A stretch of 64,000 nucleotides of DNA from Caballeronia pedi (GTDB lineage: Bacteria; Pseudomonadota; Gammaproteobacteria; Burkholderiales; Burkholderiaceae), in assembly GCF_001544915.2 (NCBI RefSeq), contig NZ_FCOE02000016.1:62001-126000 (forward strand), in the 5' to 3' direction. The position numbers were made by a program, and so were the translations under genes. This document shows, in pieces, positions 33,288-41,847 of the stretch (position 1 is its first letter; each line of letters begins with the position of its first letter). The notes beneath the pieces are model-generated. The model saw only the letters and a program-made list of their open reading frames with translations. It was not told where the DNA came from and ran no database searches.

Positions 33288-34112
33288 TCAGAATGTGGCC
33301 GTGAGTTCGGCTGCTGCCTCTTGAAGGCGCGGCACGAACGTCAGCGCGCGCGACAGCGCCATGCGCGACACCGGCCCATGCACGGCGATGGCCGCGATGC
33401 ATTTGCCGCGCGAATCGAACACCGGCACGGCGACGCACGCGATGCCCAGCACGAACTCTTCGTTATCGACGGCGATGCCCTTGTGCGCGATGCGATCCAG
33501 TTCCGCTTCCAGCAGGTTCGGATCGTCGAGGGTGTTGGGCGTGAAGCGTTCCAGCCGCATCGCGCGGATCAGCGCGGCGCGTTCGTCCCGTGGCATCGTC
33601 GAGAGCAGCAGCTTGCCGCTCGCGCTGCAATGCGCGGGAACGTGCGAGCCGGGCTTGAGTTCCAGCCGCAGCGCCCACGGCGATTCGCAGCGGTCGAGAT
33701 AGAGCACCTGCGTGTCGTGCAGCGTGCTGAGGTTGCAGGTCTCGCCGAGATCGGCGACGAGGCGCTCAAGAATCGCATGACGCTGCCGCCGAGCGCCGCT
33801 GTGCATCATCACGTCGACGCCCAGCCGTTCGAGGCGCGGACCGATCACGTAGGCGTTCTTCTGGCCCGGTTCGCGCGCGACGAAGCCGCCGGCTTCGAGC
33901 GATTGCAGCATACGATGCAGCGACGCCTTCGGCTGCTCGATGATGTTCGCGAGTTCCGCGAGCGACAGCGCGCTTTTCGCGGCCACGAGATGTTCGAGCA
34001 CGCTGAATGCGCGCAGCGTGGGCGTGTCGGCACGCGCGGCGCTATCTACTAGCGGCGCGCTTTCCGTCGCTTCGGACTGAACGAACGCTTCGGTTTCGGC
34101 TCGCGTATCCAT
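33288..34112 (-). CDS. iseR: IclR-family regulator, probable IseR
   Basis: A 274-residue IclR-type regulator with a poorly conserved 25-residue N-terminal extension. It has a winged helix (about 27-90: TLRAFSVLEHLV through SLHRMLQSLEAGGF) and a ligand domain with ETCNLSTLHDTQVLYLDR and CSASGKLLLSTMP. It lies nine bases after pta on the same strand and upstream of iseJ, so it may be transcribed with xsc-pta. It is very similar along its length to the IclR gene at 38226..38984, indicating duplication. The iseR name rests on gene order. Confidence 0.8.
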   Translation of the reverse strand: MDTRAETEAFVQSEATESAPLVDSAARADTPTLRAFSVLEHLVAAKSALSLAELANIIEQPKASLHRMLQSLEAGGFVAREPGQKNAYVIGPRLERLGVDVMMHSGARRQRHAILERLVADLGETCNLSTLHDTQVLYLDRCESPWALRLELKPGSHVPAHCSASGKLLLSTMPRDERAALIRAMRLERFTPNTLDDPNLLEAELDRIAHKGIAVDNEEFVLGIACVAVPVFDSRGKCIAAIAVHGPVSRMALSRALTFVPRLQEAAAELTATF

Positions 34113-34121
34113 GATGTGCTC

Positions 34122-35135
34122 TCACATCGTCTGATGCCGTGCCGCTTGCGCCTGCACGCAGGTCACGGCGATCACGTGATAGATATCGTCGGCGCTGCAG
34201 CCGCGCGACAGATCGTTGGCGGGCTTCGCAAGCCCTTGCAAAAGCGGGCCGATGGCCTTCGCGCCGCCGATGCGTTCCGCGAGCTTGTAGCCGATATTGC
34301 CCGCTTCGAGACTCGGGAAGATCAGCGTATTCGCGTGCCCTTCGACCTTCGAGTGATGCACCTTGCGCATCGCGATTTCAGCGACGATGGCGGCGTCGAG
34401 CTGCACGTCGCCGTCGATCGCGAGGCCGGGGCGCGCTTCCTGCACGCGCCGCGTCGCGTCGATGACCTTGTCGACCGCTGCATGATGCGCGCTGCCGCTC
34501 GTCGAAAACGACAGCATCGCGACGCGCGGGTCTTCCATCAGCAGGCTGCGCGCGCTGTCTGCGGCGGCCATTGCGATTTCCGCGAGTTGCTCCGCGTTCG
34601 GCTCGACGACGAGCGCGCAATCGGAAAAGATGAGGCCGCCTTTCATCGTATGAAAAGGTTCGCACAGCATCATCAGAAAGAAGCTGGAAACGAGCTTGAA
34701 CGACGGCCTTACGCCGATGATCTGAATGGCGTTGCGCACGACGTCCGCCGTCGTGTTGACCGCGCCCGACACGGAGCCGTCCGCCTCGCCCGTGCGTACC
34801 ATCAGGTTCGCGAAGCACAGCGGATCGAGCACGGCGGCGCGCGCCTGCTCGGGCGTCATGCCTTTCTTCTCGCGCAGCGCGAAGAGTTCTCCGGCGAAGC
34901 GTTCGCCAAGCGGCGAATGAGAAGGATCGATCAGCTCGATGCCTTCCAGATCGATGCCCGCGCCATCCGCGACCTGATACGTGCGCGCTCTTGCGCCCGC
35001 GAGCACGATGCGCGCGATGCCTTCCTTGTGCGCGCGCTCTGCCGCCTGAAGCACGCGCGTGTCTTCGGCTTCGGAGAGAACGATACGCATCGGCAGGTCG
35101 CGTGCCTGATCGATGATGCGATGCATGGCTTTCAT
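34122..35135 (-). CDS. pta: Phosphate acetyltransferase
   Basis: A 337-residue phosphate acetyltransferase (short form, single PTA domain), turning acetyl phosphate and CoA into acetyl-CoA. Family stretches include TGEADGSVSGAVNTTADVVR, FSTSGSA and HANTLIFPSLEAGNIGYK. The ATG at 35135 gives the usual N-terminus; the ribosome site is weak. It follows xsc by 61 bases, with a terminator-like hairpin between. Xsc releases acetyl phosphate from sulfoacetaldehyde, so this enzyme completes that route. Confidence 0.92.
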   Translation of the reverse strand: MKAMHRIIDQARDLPMRIVLSEAEDTRVLQAAERAHKEGIARIVLAGARARTYQVADGAGIDLEGIELIDPSHSPLGERFAGELFALREKKGMTPEQARAAVLDPLCFANLMVRTGEADGSVSGAVNTTADVVRNAIQIIGVRPSFKLVSSFFLMMLCEPFHTMKGGLIFSDCALVVEPNAEQLAEIAMAAADSARSLLMEDPRVAMLSFSTSGSAHHAAVDKVIDATRRVQEARPGLAIDGDVQLDAAIVAEIAMRKVHHSKVEGHANTLIFPSLEAGNIGYKLAERIGGAKAIGPLLQGLAKPANDLSRGCSADDIYHVIAVTCVQAQAARHQTM

Positions 35136-35161
35136 GGCGGGCCTGTTGTGTCTGGAAGAAA

Positions 35162-35187
35162 ACGCCGCTCCGGGCTCGGAGCGGCGT
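35162..35187 (-). terminator. Intrinsic terminator between xsc and pta
   Basis: On the minus strand ACGCCGCTCCG and CGGAGCGGCGT form a perfect 11-bp stem with a 4-base loop, followed by TTTTCTTCC. It starts 10 bases after the xsc stop. It would lower expression of pta and iseR relative to xsc unless bypassed. Confidence 0.75.
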
Positions 35188-35196
35188 GGACGGGAC

Positions 35197-37041
35197 TTAC
35201 ACGTAGTCCTTGTACTTGTCGAGCGTGCGCACCGGCTTCGCAAGCGCATCGCGGCGGAACGGATCGCCGAGCTCACGCGTGCACATGATCTCGATGATGG
35301 TCGTCTTGCCGTGATTCATCTGCAGATCGATGGCCTTCTTCAGCGCCGGACCGACATCCTCCAGCTTGTCGACGACGATGCCTTCCGCGCCCATCGCCTT
35401 CGCGATCTCGGCAAAGCTCTGGTTATCGAGTTCGCCCGCGACGAAGCGGCGATTGTAGAAGTCGACCTGATTCTTCTTCTCCGCGCCCCATTGACGGTTA
35501 TGAAACACGACCGCCGTCACCGGAATGTTATGGCGCACGCAGGTCATGGTCTCCATCAGGCTCATGCCCCACGCGCCGTCGCCCGCATACGAAACGGCCG
35601 GACGGTGCGGCGCCGCGACCTTCGCGCCGATGATCGTCGGGAACGCATAGCCGCAATTGCCCCAGCTCATCGCCGCGAAGAAGCTGCGCGGCTTGTTGAA
35701 ACGCAGATAGCTGTTCGCGACCGAGTTGATGTTGCCGATATCCGTCGACACCATCACGTCTTCCGGCATTGCCTTTTCGAGTTCGCGCAACACCTGGCGC
35801 GGATGCAGATACTGACCGCCGCTGAACGGCTTCTCCTTCTTCTGCTCTTCGATCATGTCGAGGCTGTACGCGTCGCGCTCGTGCGTCCACTCGTCGAGCT
35901 CCTTCTCCCATGCGGCCTTTTCGGACGCGATGGTCTTCGCGCGGGCGTCCTTCGTCGCATCGCAGTCGAGCTTGCGATCTGCAAGACGTTGCGTCAGTGC
36001 GATCGCGGTCGCCTTCGCATCGCCGCAGATGCCGACGGAAATCTTCTTCACGAGGCCCAGCATCTTGTGATCCGCGTCGATCTGGATGACCTTCGCTTCT
36101 TTCGGCCAGTAGTCGAGACCGTGCTGCGGCAACGTGCCGAACGGCCCGAGACGCGAGCCGAGCGCGATCACGACATCGGCCTGGCTCAGCAGCTTCATCG
36201 CGGCCTTCGAGCCCTGATAGCCGAGCGGACCGCACCACAGCGGATGATTCGACGGGAACGAGTCGTTATGCAGATAGCTGTTCACGACCGGTGCGCCGAG
36301 ACGCTCGGCGAGCGCCTTGCATTCCTCGATGGCGTCGGACATCACCACGCCGCCGCCCGAGATGATGACGGGGAATTTCGCTTCGGCGAGCAGATCGGCA
36401 GCTTCGTTCAGGCTCTGGTCGCCGCCGGGACCGCGATCGAGACGCTGCGGCTTCGGAATCTCGACCTTGACCTGGCCGTAGAAGTAGTCGCGCGGAATAT
36501 TGAGCTGCGTCGGTCCCATTTCCGACATCGCGCGATCGAAGCAGCGCGCCGTGAATTCGGCCATGCGCGCCGGGTGCGTGACGTGGCCTTGGTACTTCGT
36601 GAACTCCTGGAACATCGGCAATTGTTTGGCTTCCTGGAAGCCGCCGAGACCAATGCCCATCGTGCCCGCTTCCGGCGTCACGATCACGACCGGGCTGTGC
36701 GCCCAGTACGCCGCTGCGATGGCCGTCACACAATTGCTGATGCCCGGTCCGTTCTGGCCGATCACGACGCCATGACGGCCCGACACGCGCGAATAGCCGT
36801 CGGCCATGTGGCCCGCGCCTTGTTCATGCACCACGGGAATCAGGCGGATGCCGGCGGGCGCGAAGATGTCCATCGCGTCCATGAAGGCCGAACCCATGAT
36901 GCCGAACATCTCGGTCACGCCATTGGCGGCGAGCGTTTCGACGAATGCTTCGGACGGGGTCATCGACTGCGGACCGGCGGGCGCCGCATTGGTGGCGGCG
37001 AGAGTGGTCTGGGAAGGACGGGCTTGGTCGTGCTCGCTCAT
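35197..37041 (-). CDS. xsc: Sulfoacetaldehyde acetyltransferase
   Basis: A 614-residue thiamine diphosphate enzyme that converts sulfoacetaldehyde and phosphate into acetyl phosphate and sulfite, the key desulfonation step. The N-terminal catalytic glutamate is Glu73 in VVHEQGAGHMADGYSR. The ThDP-magnesium motif runs from GDGAWGMSLMETMT to VVFHNRQWGAEKKNQ. The latter tail, and the length, match Xsc rather than acetolactate synthase. The ATG at 37041 has CGGAGAC upstream. It is preceded by a good promoter (37102-37130) and an operator just downstream of the predicted transcription start. Isethionate and sulfoacetate genes on either side both feed it. Confidence 0.93.
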   Translation of the reverse strand: MSEHDQARPSQTTLAATNAAPAGPQSMTPSEAFVETLAANGVTEMFGIMGSAFMDAMDIFAPAGIRLIPVVHEQGAGHMADGYSRVSGRHGVVIGQNGPGISNCVTAIAAAYWAHSPVVIVTPEAGTMGIGLGGFQEAKQLPMFQEFTKYQGHVTHPARMAEFTARCFDRAMSEMGPTQLNIPRDYFYGQVKVEIPKPQRLDRGPGGDQSLNEAADLLAEAKFPVIISGGGVVMSDAIEECKALAERLGAPVVNSYLHNDSFPSNHPLWCGPLGYQGSKAAMKLLSQADVVIALGSRLGPFGTLPQHGLDYWPKEAKVIQIDADHKMLGLVKKISVGICGDAKATAIALTQRLADRKLDCDATKDARAKTIASEKAAWEKELDEWTHERDAYSLDMIEEQKKEKPFSGGQYLHPRQVLRELEKAMPEDVMVSTDIGNINSVANSYLRFNKPRSFFAAMSWGNCGYAFPTIIGAKVAAPHRPAVSYAGDGAWGMSLMETMTCVRHNIPVTAVVFHNRQWGAEKKNQVDFYNRRFVAGELDNQSFAEIAKAMGAEGIVVDKLEDVGPALKKAIDLQMNHGKTTIIEIMCTRELGDPFRRDALAKPVRTLDKYKDYV

Positions 37042-37065
37042 GAGTGTCTCCGGGTGAAAATAAAA

Positions 37066-37082
37066 CGGAACATTTAGTTCCG
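37066..37082. promoter_or_regulatory. IclR-like operator of xsc
   Basis: CGGAAC-ATTTA-GTTCCG is a perfect 6-bp inverted repeat with a 5-base centre. It lies about 14-30 bases downstream of the predicted xsc transcription start, a typical repressor position. Related 17-bp sites occur at 38120-38136, 38184-38200, 39064-39080 and 33097-33113. Confidence 0.65.
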
Positions 37083-37101
37083 GAATATGCATCGTGAAGA
37101 C

Positions 37102-37130
37102 ATCGTAGGACGACCCGATTTCGCCGTCAA
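37102..37130 (-). promoter_or_regulatory. Sigma70 promoter of xsc
   Basis: On the minus strand TTGACG (37125-37130) and TACGAT (37102-37107) are separated by exactly 17 bases, 60 bases before the xsc start. Upstream, two TGGAAT copies at 37148 and 37173 sit 25 bases apart in an AT-rich stretch and may be activator contacts. Confidence 0.6.
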
Positions 37131-37257
37131 CATCTTTTTCAAATAAATGGAATGTTTTGTCTCTAAAAAATTTGGAATTTTTCAGGCGAAGCGATGGCGA
37201 ATCGGCGCCGTGGCCCGCGTAGCGGGCGTCGGCGGCAACATCGGGGTGAAGCGGGAT

Positions 37258-38109
37258 CTAGCGCGTCGCGGCGGGGCGATGCCGCGTCATGAGCGTCAGT
37301 CCGTCCGACGCATCGATGAGCGTGGCGAGTTTCACGGCGGTTTCGCGCAGTTGCGGGACGGCTTGCAGGAGGTCGTTGAGGTTCGCGCGGGCGGTCGGCG
37401 CATGCGCGGCCAGGCATGCGAGCACGCGCCCGGTCGCGGCGTCGGTGATCGGCACCGCCACGGCCACCATCCCCAGCACGAACTCTTCGTTGTCTATGCC
37501 GATGCCGCGCGCGGCGAGACGGTCGAGTTCGCCTTCGAGCAACGCCCGATCGGTCAGCGTGCGATGAGTCCGGTTCGTCAACGTGAGGCGCGTGAGAATC
37601 TGCCGGCGCTCGGCAAGCGGCATCTGCGAGAGGAACAGCTTGCCGCTCGCGGTGCAGTGCAGCGGTACGCGCATGCCGGCCTGCATGTGCAAGCGCAGCG
37701 GTTCGGCGGTTTCGACGCGTTCGATATACAGGACCGTATCGCCGTCGAGCGCGGTGAGGTTGCAGCTTTCCCCGATCACGTCGACGAGCGAACGCAGGAT
37801 CGAGCGGCACGCGCGCGTGAACGAGTTATTGGCGAGTGTGGCGAGCGCGAGCTGGGCGGCGCGGGGCCCGAGCGCGATGCCACGGTCGGTGCCGCGCGAG
37901 TCGGGCATATGGGTGACGTAGCCCTGCGCTTCGAGCGAATCGATCAGCCGCAATAGCGTCGCCTTCGGAATTCGCACGCGCGCCGCAAGCTGCGACAGCG
38001 TGTAGGGGTGGCCGGCCGCGGCCAGTTGTTCGAGCACGGCGAGCGGACGAAGGGTCCGCGCTTCATCGCCGGAATGCTCGGCGGGATCGGGATGGGTGAC
38101 GTCGCGCAT
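37258..38109 (-). CDS. IclR-family regulator, upstream of xsc
   Basis: A 283-residue IclR-type regulator. The winged helix covers about 17-80 (LRPLAVLEQLAAAGHPYTLS, then TLLRLIDSLEAQGYV), followed by the effector domain with ESCNLTALDGDTVLYIERV and CTASGKLFLSQMP. It is more divergent than the two similar IclR proteins on either side. It is encoded 216 bases upstream of xsc on the same strand. Two operator-like sites lie in the spacer before its own start (38120-38136 and 38184-38200). It is a good candidate for the regulator that binds them. Confidence 0.85.
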   Translation of the reverse strand: MRDVTHPDPAEHSGDEARTLRPLAVLEQLAAAGHPYTLSQLAARVRIPKATLLRLIDSLEAQGYVTHMPDSRGTDRGIALGPRAAQLALATLANNSFTRACRSILRSLVDVIGESCNLTALDGDTVLYIERVETAEPLRLHMQAGMRVPLHCTASGKLFLSQMPLAERRQILTRLTLTNRTHRTLTDRALLEGELDRLAARGIGIDNEEFVLGMVAVAVPITDAATGRVLACLAAHAPTARANLNDLLQAVPQLRETAVKLATLIDASDGLTLMTRHRPAATR

Positions 38110-38119
38110 GAGCCGGAAA

Positions 38120-38136
38120 CGGAACGTTTGGTTTCA
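38120..38136. promoter_or_regulatory. IclR-like operator upstream of the iclR gene, proximal
   Basis: CGGAAC-GTTTG-GTTTCA keeps the left arm of the xsc operator perfectly and four of six positions of the right arm, with the same 5-base centre. It ends 11 bases before the iclR start. Confidence 0.5.
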
Positions 38137-38183
38137 CATTCCCGTTACTTTACGGCGATTCTCGGCCCGGGCGCTACAATTTT

Positions 38184-38200
38184 CGGAACAAGAAGTTGCA
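38184..38200. promoter_or_regulatory. IclR-like operator upstream of the iclR gene, distal
   Basis: CGGAAC-AAGAA-GTTGCA has a perfect left arm and three of six right-arm matches. It lies 64 bases from the proximal copy, just after the stop of the next iclR gene. Confidence 0.35.
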
Positions 38201-38225
38201 GTTTTATTGTCCGAGATGATGTCGC

Positions 38226-38984
38226 TCAGAACGTCTTGCCTAAATCCGTAGCGGCTTCCTTCAGGCGCGGCACCATTTCCAGCGCGCGCGACAGCGGCGT
38301 ACGCGACACCGGTGCATGAACCGCGATCGCCGCGATACACGTGCCTTCGGCATCGACGATGGGCGCGGCCGCGCACACGATGCCCTGCACGAATTCCTCG
38401 TTGTCGATCGCGACACCCTTCTTCGCGATGCGGTCGAGTTCCGCTTCCAGCATCTCCGTATCGGTGATGGTGTTCGCGGTGTAGCGCTCGAGCTTCATCG
38501 CCCGCACGAGCGCGTTGCGCTCCTCGCGCGGCTGCAACGCGAGCAGCAGCTTGCCGCTCGCGCTGCACCATACGGGCACGTGCGAGCCGGGCTTCAGGTC
38601 CAGCCGCAGCGGCCACGGCGCTTCGACGCGATCCAGATACAGCACTTCGTTCTCGTGCAGCATCGTGAGATTGCAGGTTTCGCCGAGATCGGAGACGAGC
38701 CGCGTCAGGATCGCGTGACGCAGGCGCCGCGCGCCCGCGTGGGTCATCACGTTGAGACCGAGCTGCGCGAGACGCGGGCCGACGACATACGCGTTCTTGT
38801 CGCCGGGCTCGCGGATCACCAGACCGCCCGCTTCGAGCGACGCCAGCATGCGGTGCAGCGAAGGCTTCGGCATGCCCATGTCGTCGGCCATGTCGGTCAG
38901 CGATACGGGATTGCCCGCCTGCACCAGATATTCCAGCAGCGCGAAGGCTCGCAGCGTGGGCGTGTCGGGCTTGTCCATCGGCAT
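38226..38984 (-). CDS. IclR-family regulator (close paralogue of the iseR candidate)
   Basis: A 252-residue IclR-type regulator with the winged helix at about 7-70 (TLRAFALLEYLV, then SLHRMLASLEAGGLV) and an effector domain with ETCNLTMLHENEVLYLDRV and CSASGKLLLAL. It matches the protein at 33288..34112 along its whole length, including the NEEFVQGI and VSRTPLSRAL regions, so the two are recent duplicates. It is divergent from the cobS-like gene across a 146-bp AT-rich spacer with an operator-like site. Confidence 0.86.
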   Translation of the reverse strand: MPMDKPDTPTLRAFALLEYLVQAGNPVSLTDMADDMGMPKPSLHRMLASLEAGGLVIREPGDKNAYVVGPRLAQLGLNVMTHAGARRLRHAILTRLVSDLGETCNLTMLHENEVLYLDRVEAPWPLRLDLKPGSHVPVWCSASGKLLLALQPREERNALVRAMKLERYTANTITDTEMLEAELDRIAKKGVAIDNEEFVQGIVCAAAPIVDAEGTCIAAIAVHAPVSRTPLSRALEMVPRLKEAATDLGKTF

Positions 38985-39063
38985 GATTCCATGTGAATTC
39001 GTTCGACATTATTTTAAATGAGGTGCCGATCGCCGCCGTATAGGCCGTTTGGATAAAAATAAA

Positions 39064-39080
39064 CGAAATGAATTGTTCCG
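39064..39080. promoter_or_regulatory. IclR-like operator upstream of the cobS-like gene
   Basis: CGAAAT-GAATT-GTTCCG has a perfect right arm and four of six left-arm matches to the xsc operator, with the same spacing. It overlaps a possible -35 (TTGTTC, 39073-39078), with TATGCT at 39096-39101 as a -10, so binding could repress the cobST pair. Confidence 0.45.
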
Positions 39081-39130
39081 GAAAAAGATAATTGTTATGC
39101 TGGAGTCTCTGCTATGGGAGACGAAGCATC

Positions 39131-40117
39131 ATGATGCGCGACACATGGTTGGACGAGCCGGACCGCAAGGTGTCCGTGCGTGCGCTGTTTGGCATCGACT
39201 CGGATTTGCAGGTGCCGGCGTTCAGCACGCGCGATCCGCACGTTCCGGAAATCGACGAAGCATATCGCTTCAGCCCCGAAGTGACGATGGCGATACTCGC
39301 GGGTTTCGCGTTCAACCGGCGCGTGATGGTGCAGGGCCTGCACGGCACCGGCAAGTCGACGCATATCGAGCAGGTGGCGGCGCGCCTGAACTGGCCGTGC
39401 ATGCGCGTGAATCTCGACGGCCACGTGAGCCGGCTCGATCTCGTCGGCAAGGATGCGATCGTCGTGCGCGATGAGGTGCAGGTCACCGAGTTTCAGGAAG
39501 GCATCGTGCCGTGGGCGCTGCAACGGCCCATCGCGCTCGTGTTCGACGAATACGACGCCGGCCGCCCCGACGTGATGTTCGTGATCCAGCGCATTCTGGA
39601 GCGCGACGGCAGCTTCACGCTGCTCGACCAGAACCGCGTGATCCAGCCGCATCGTTTTTTTCGCCTGTTCGCGACGACCAACACGATCGGCCTCGGCAAT
39701 CTGAACGGCATGTATCACGGCACGCAGATGTTGAATCACGCGCAGATCGACCGCTGGAACGTGGTCGCGACGCTGAACTATCTGTCGCGCGAGGAAGAGG
39801 CGCGCATCGTGCTCGCGCGCGTGCCGCAACTCGATCACGACGCGGGCCGTGCGCTCGTCGATGCGATGGTGAGCATGGCCGGTCTCACGCGGCGCGGCTT
39901 TCAGGCCGGCGATCTGTCGACGCTGATGTCGCCGCGTACCGTGATCAACTGGGCCGAAAATTGCGAGGTATTCAACGATTCGAAGCTCGCATTGCGTCTC
40001 ACTTTCCTGAACAAATGCGACGAAGCGGAACGGCCCATCGTCGCGGAATATTTTCAGCGCGCGTTCGGCGAGGAACTGGAGACGCAGTCGCAATGGCATG
40101 ACGAGTCGGCGCGATGA
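39131..40117 (+). CDS. cobS: CobS-like AAA+ ATPase
   Basis: A 328-residue MoxR-type AAA+ ATPase matching CobS, the chaperone-like ATPase subunit of the aerobic cobaltochelatase. Walker A GLHGTGKST is at 69-77, Walker B ALVFDEYD at 135-142, and FATTNTIG marks sensor 1. The N-terminal VRALFGIDSDLQVPAF resembles CobS. Start ATGATG at 39131, with GGGAGAC upstream. It overlaps the cobT-like gene by four bases. No cobN or other cobalamin gene is in the window, so it could serve a different metalloenzyme. Confidence 0.82.
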   Translation: MMRDTWLDEPDRKVSVRALFGIDSDLQVPAFSTRDPHVPEIDEAYRFSPEVTMAILAGFAFNRRVMVQGLHGTGKSTHIEQVAARLNWPCMRVNLDGHVSRLDLVGKDAIVVRDEVQVTEFQEGIVPWALQRPIALVFDEYDAGRPDVMFVIQRILERDGSFTLLDQNRVIQPHRFFRLFATTNTIGLGNLNGMYHGTQMLNHAQIDRWNVVATLNYLSREEEARIVLARVPQLDHDAGRALVDAMVSMAGLTRRGFQAGDLSTLMSPRTVINWAENCEVFNDSKLALRLTFLNKCDEAERPIVAEYFQRAFGEELETQSQWHDESAR

Positions 40118-41847
40118 GCAACTCGCGTGAACTCGCGCGCCGCGATGCGCTGTGCGCCGCGACCGTGCGCGCGCTGACCGCCGATGACGCGTTGCACTAT
40201 CGGGGCGGCAGGTTGTATCGCCACTTGCGGCCCGTGCCGCTGCGTGCGCCGCATTTGCGCGGCGAGCGCAGGGAAAACGAGCACATCGATTCCACACGCG
40301 GCGCCGCCGATGCCTCCGCGTTGCGCATCGCGTATTCGGACGCGGCGCTGCATCACGCACTCGCCCCCGGCGATTCCGTGGCGCGCATGGTCTTCGACAT
40401 GCTCGAACAACTGCGCTGCGAAACGCGCGTGCCCGTGGGCCTCTCCGGCGTGAGGCAGAACGTTCGACATCGTTTCGATGCGTGGTCGCTCGCTTGTTAT
40501 GAAACCGGCTTGCTCGACAGCGACATCGGCTTGTTGATTTACACGGTCGCGCAAATGGCCGCCTCGCGTCTTTCCGGCCGCGCGGCGCTCGAAGCAACGG
40601 AAGGGATCATCGAAGCGACACGCGCGGCGCTCGCGCCATCGCTCGGACATGCGCTCGCGGGCATGCGGCGCAACTGTCATGACCAGCGAGCCTATGCGGT
40701 TCATGCGCTGGATATCGCCGAGCGGATCGGCGCGATGGTGCGCGACGTGCGTCACGCGTTCGTCGAGAGCAACGCATCGTCCGACGATGAAGAAGCAGAC
40801 GCCGCGCGCACCATGCTCGGCACGTGGTTCGATATCGACGATGAAGAAGGCGACATCGAACGGCTCGCGCTTGCCGTTAGCGCGGACAGTAGTGTCCGGG
40901 AGGCGTCGCGCGAGGACTATCGCGTCTTCACTACGCGTCATGACAGGACGCTTCGTCCGGCGACGCTGATACGCGCCGCGTTGTTGCGTGATTATCGCGA
41001 ACGTCTCGACGATCTGATCGCTGCGCGGCATATCAACGTGCCGCGTCTCGCTCGACTATTGCAGGCCGCGCTGACCGTGCCGCGGCGCGATGGCTGGTCG
41101 TTCGGTGAGGAGGATGGGCGCATCGACGGACGCCGGCTCGCGCAAGTGGTCGCATCGCCGGATGAGCGTCGCATCTTCAGGCGTGAGCGCGAACAGCCGC
41201 ACGCGGATTGCGTGGTGAGCTTTCTGATCGATTGTTCTGGGTCGATGAAGGCGAGCATCGAACCCGTCGCCGTGATGATCGACGTGCTCGTGCGCGCGCT
41301 CGGCATGGCGGGTGTGGCGACCGAAGTGCTCGGCTTCACGACCGGCGCGTGGAATGGCGGACGCGCGAAGCTCGACTGGCTGGCGAAGGGCAGGCCGCGC
41401 TATCCGGGACGGCTCAACGAAGCGTGCCACATGATCTTCAAGGAAGGCGACGCGAGCTGGCGCGCGGCGCGCGGCGATATTGCGGCGCTGTTCAAGGCGG
41501 ATCTGTTTCGCGAAGGGATCGATGGCGAAGCGGTGGATTGGGCGTGTGGGCGGCTCATTGCGCGAAGCGAAGCGCGGCGCATTGTTGTCGTCATCTCTGA
41601 CGGCAGCCCTATGGATAGCGCCACCGCGCAGGCCAATGACCCTAACTATCTCGATCAGCATTTGCGCGAAGTCGTCGCGAAGTATGACGCGGCGCGAAGG
41701 GTGGAAGTGCTAGGGCTCGGTGTCGGGCTCGATCTGAGCCCTTATTATCGGCATCATTTCGCTGTGGATTTATCCGTGCCGCCGGATATGACCTTGTTCG
41801 CCAGGCTCGCGGGATGGGTTGGTGCGCGGCGCAGAAGCGGCACTTAA
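40114..41847 (+). CDS. cobT: CobT-like protein with von Willebrand A domain
   Basis: A 577-residue CobT-type protein: an N-terminal helical region, an acidic stretch (SSDDEEAD and DDEEGDIE around 225-255), and a C-terminal VWA domain. The metal-ion site begins with DCSGSMK (Asp373 to Lys379). The final domain carries SDGSPMDSAT. In cobaltochelatase, CobS and CobT form rings that drive CobN. Here the pair is alone among sulfonate genes. Its last 78 bases overlap the convergent cobW-like gene. Confidence 0.8.
   Translation: MSNSRELARRDALCAATVRALTADDALHYRGGRLYRHLRPVPLRAPHLRGERRENEHIDSTRGAADASALRIAYSDAALHHALAPGDSVARMVFDMLEQLRCETRVPVGLSGVRQNVRHRFDAWSLACYETGLLDSDIGLLIYTVAQMAASRLSGRAALEATEGIIEATRAALAPSLGHALAGMRRNCHDQRAYAVHALDIAERIGAMVRDVRHAFVESNASSDDEEADAARTMLGTWFDIDDEEGDIERLALAVSADSSVREASREDYRVFTTRHDRTLRPATLIRAALLRDYRERLDDLIAARHINVPRLARLLQAALTVPRRDGWSFGEEDGRIDGRRLAQVVASPDERRIFRREREQPHADCVVSFLIDCSGSMKASIEPVAVMIDVLVRALGMAGVATEVLGFTTGAWNGGRAKLDWLAKGRPRYPGRLNEACHMIFKEGDASWRAARGDIAALFKADLFREGIDGEAVDWACGRLIARSEARRIVVVISDGSPMDSATAQANDPNYLDQHLREVVAKYDAARRVEVLGLGVGLDLSPYYRHHFAVDLSVPPDMTLFARLAGWVGARRRSGT

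Noticed and set aside
35113..37077. 654-codon open frame on the plus strand opposite xsc
   Set aside because: Its protein is Arg/His/Asp-rich without any domain, and the opposite strand encodes a complete Xsc. It is a GC-rich antisense shadow.
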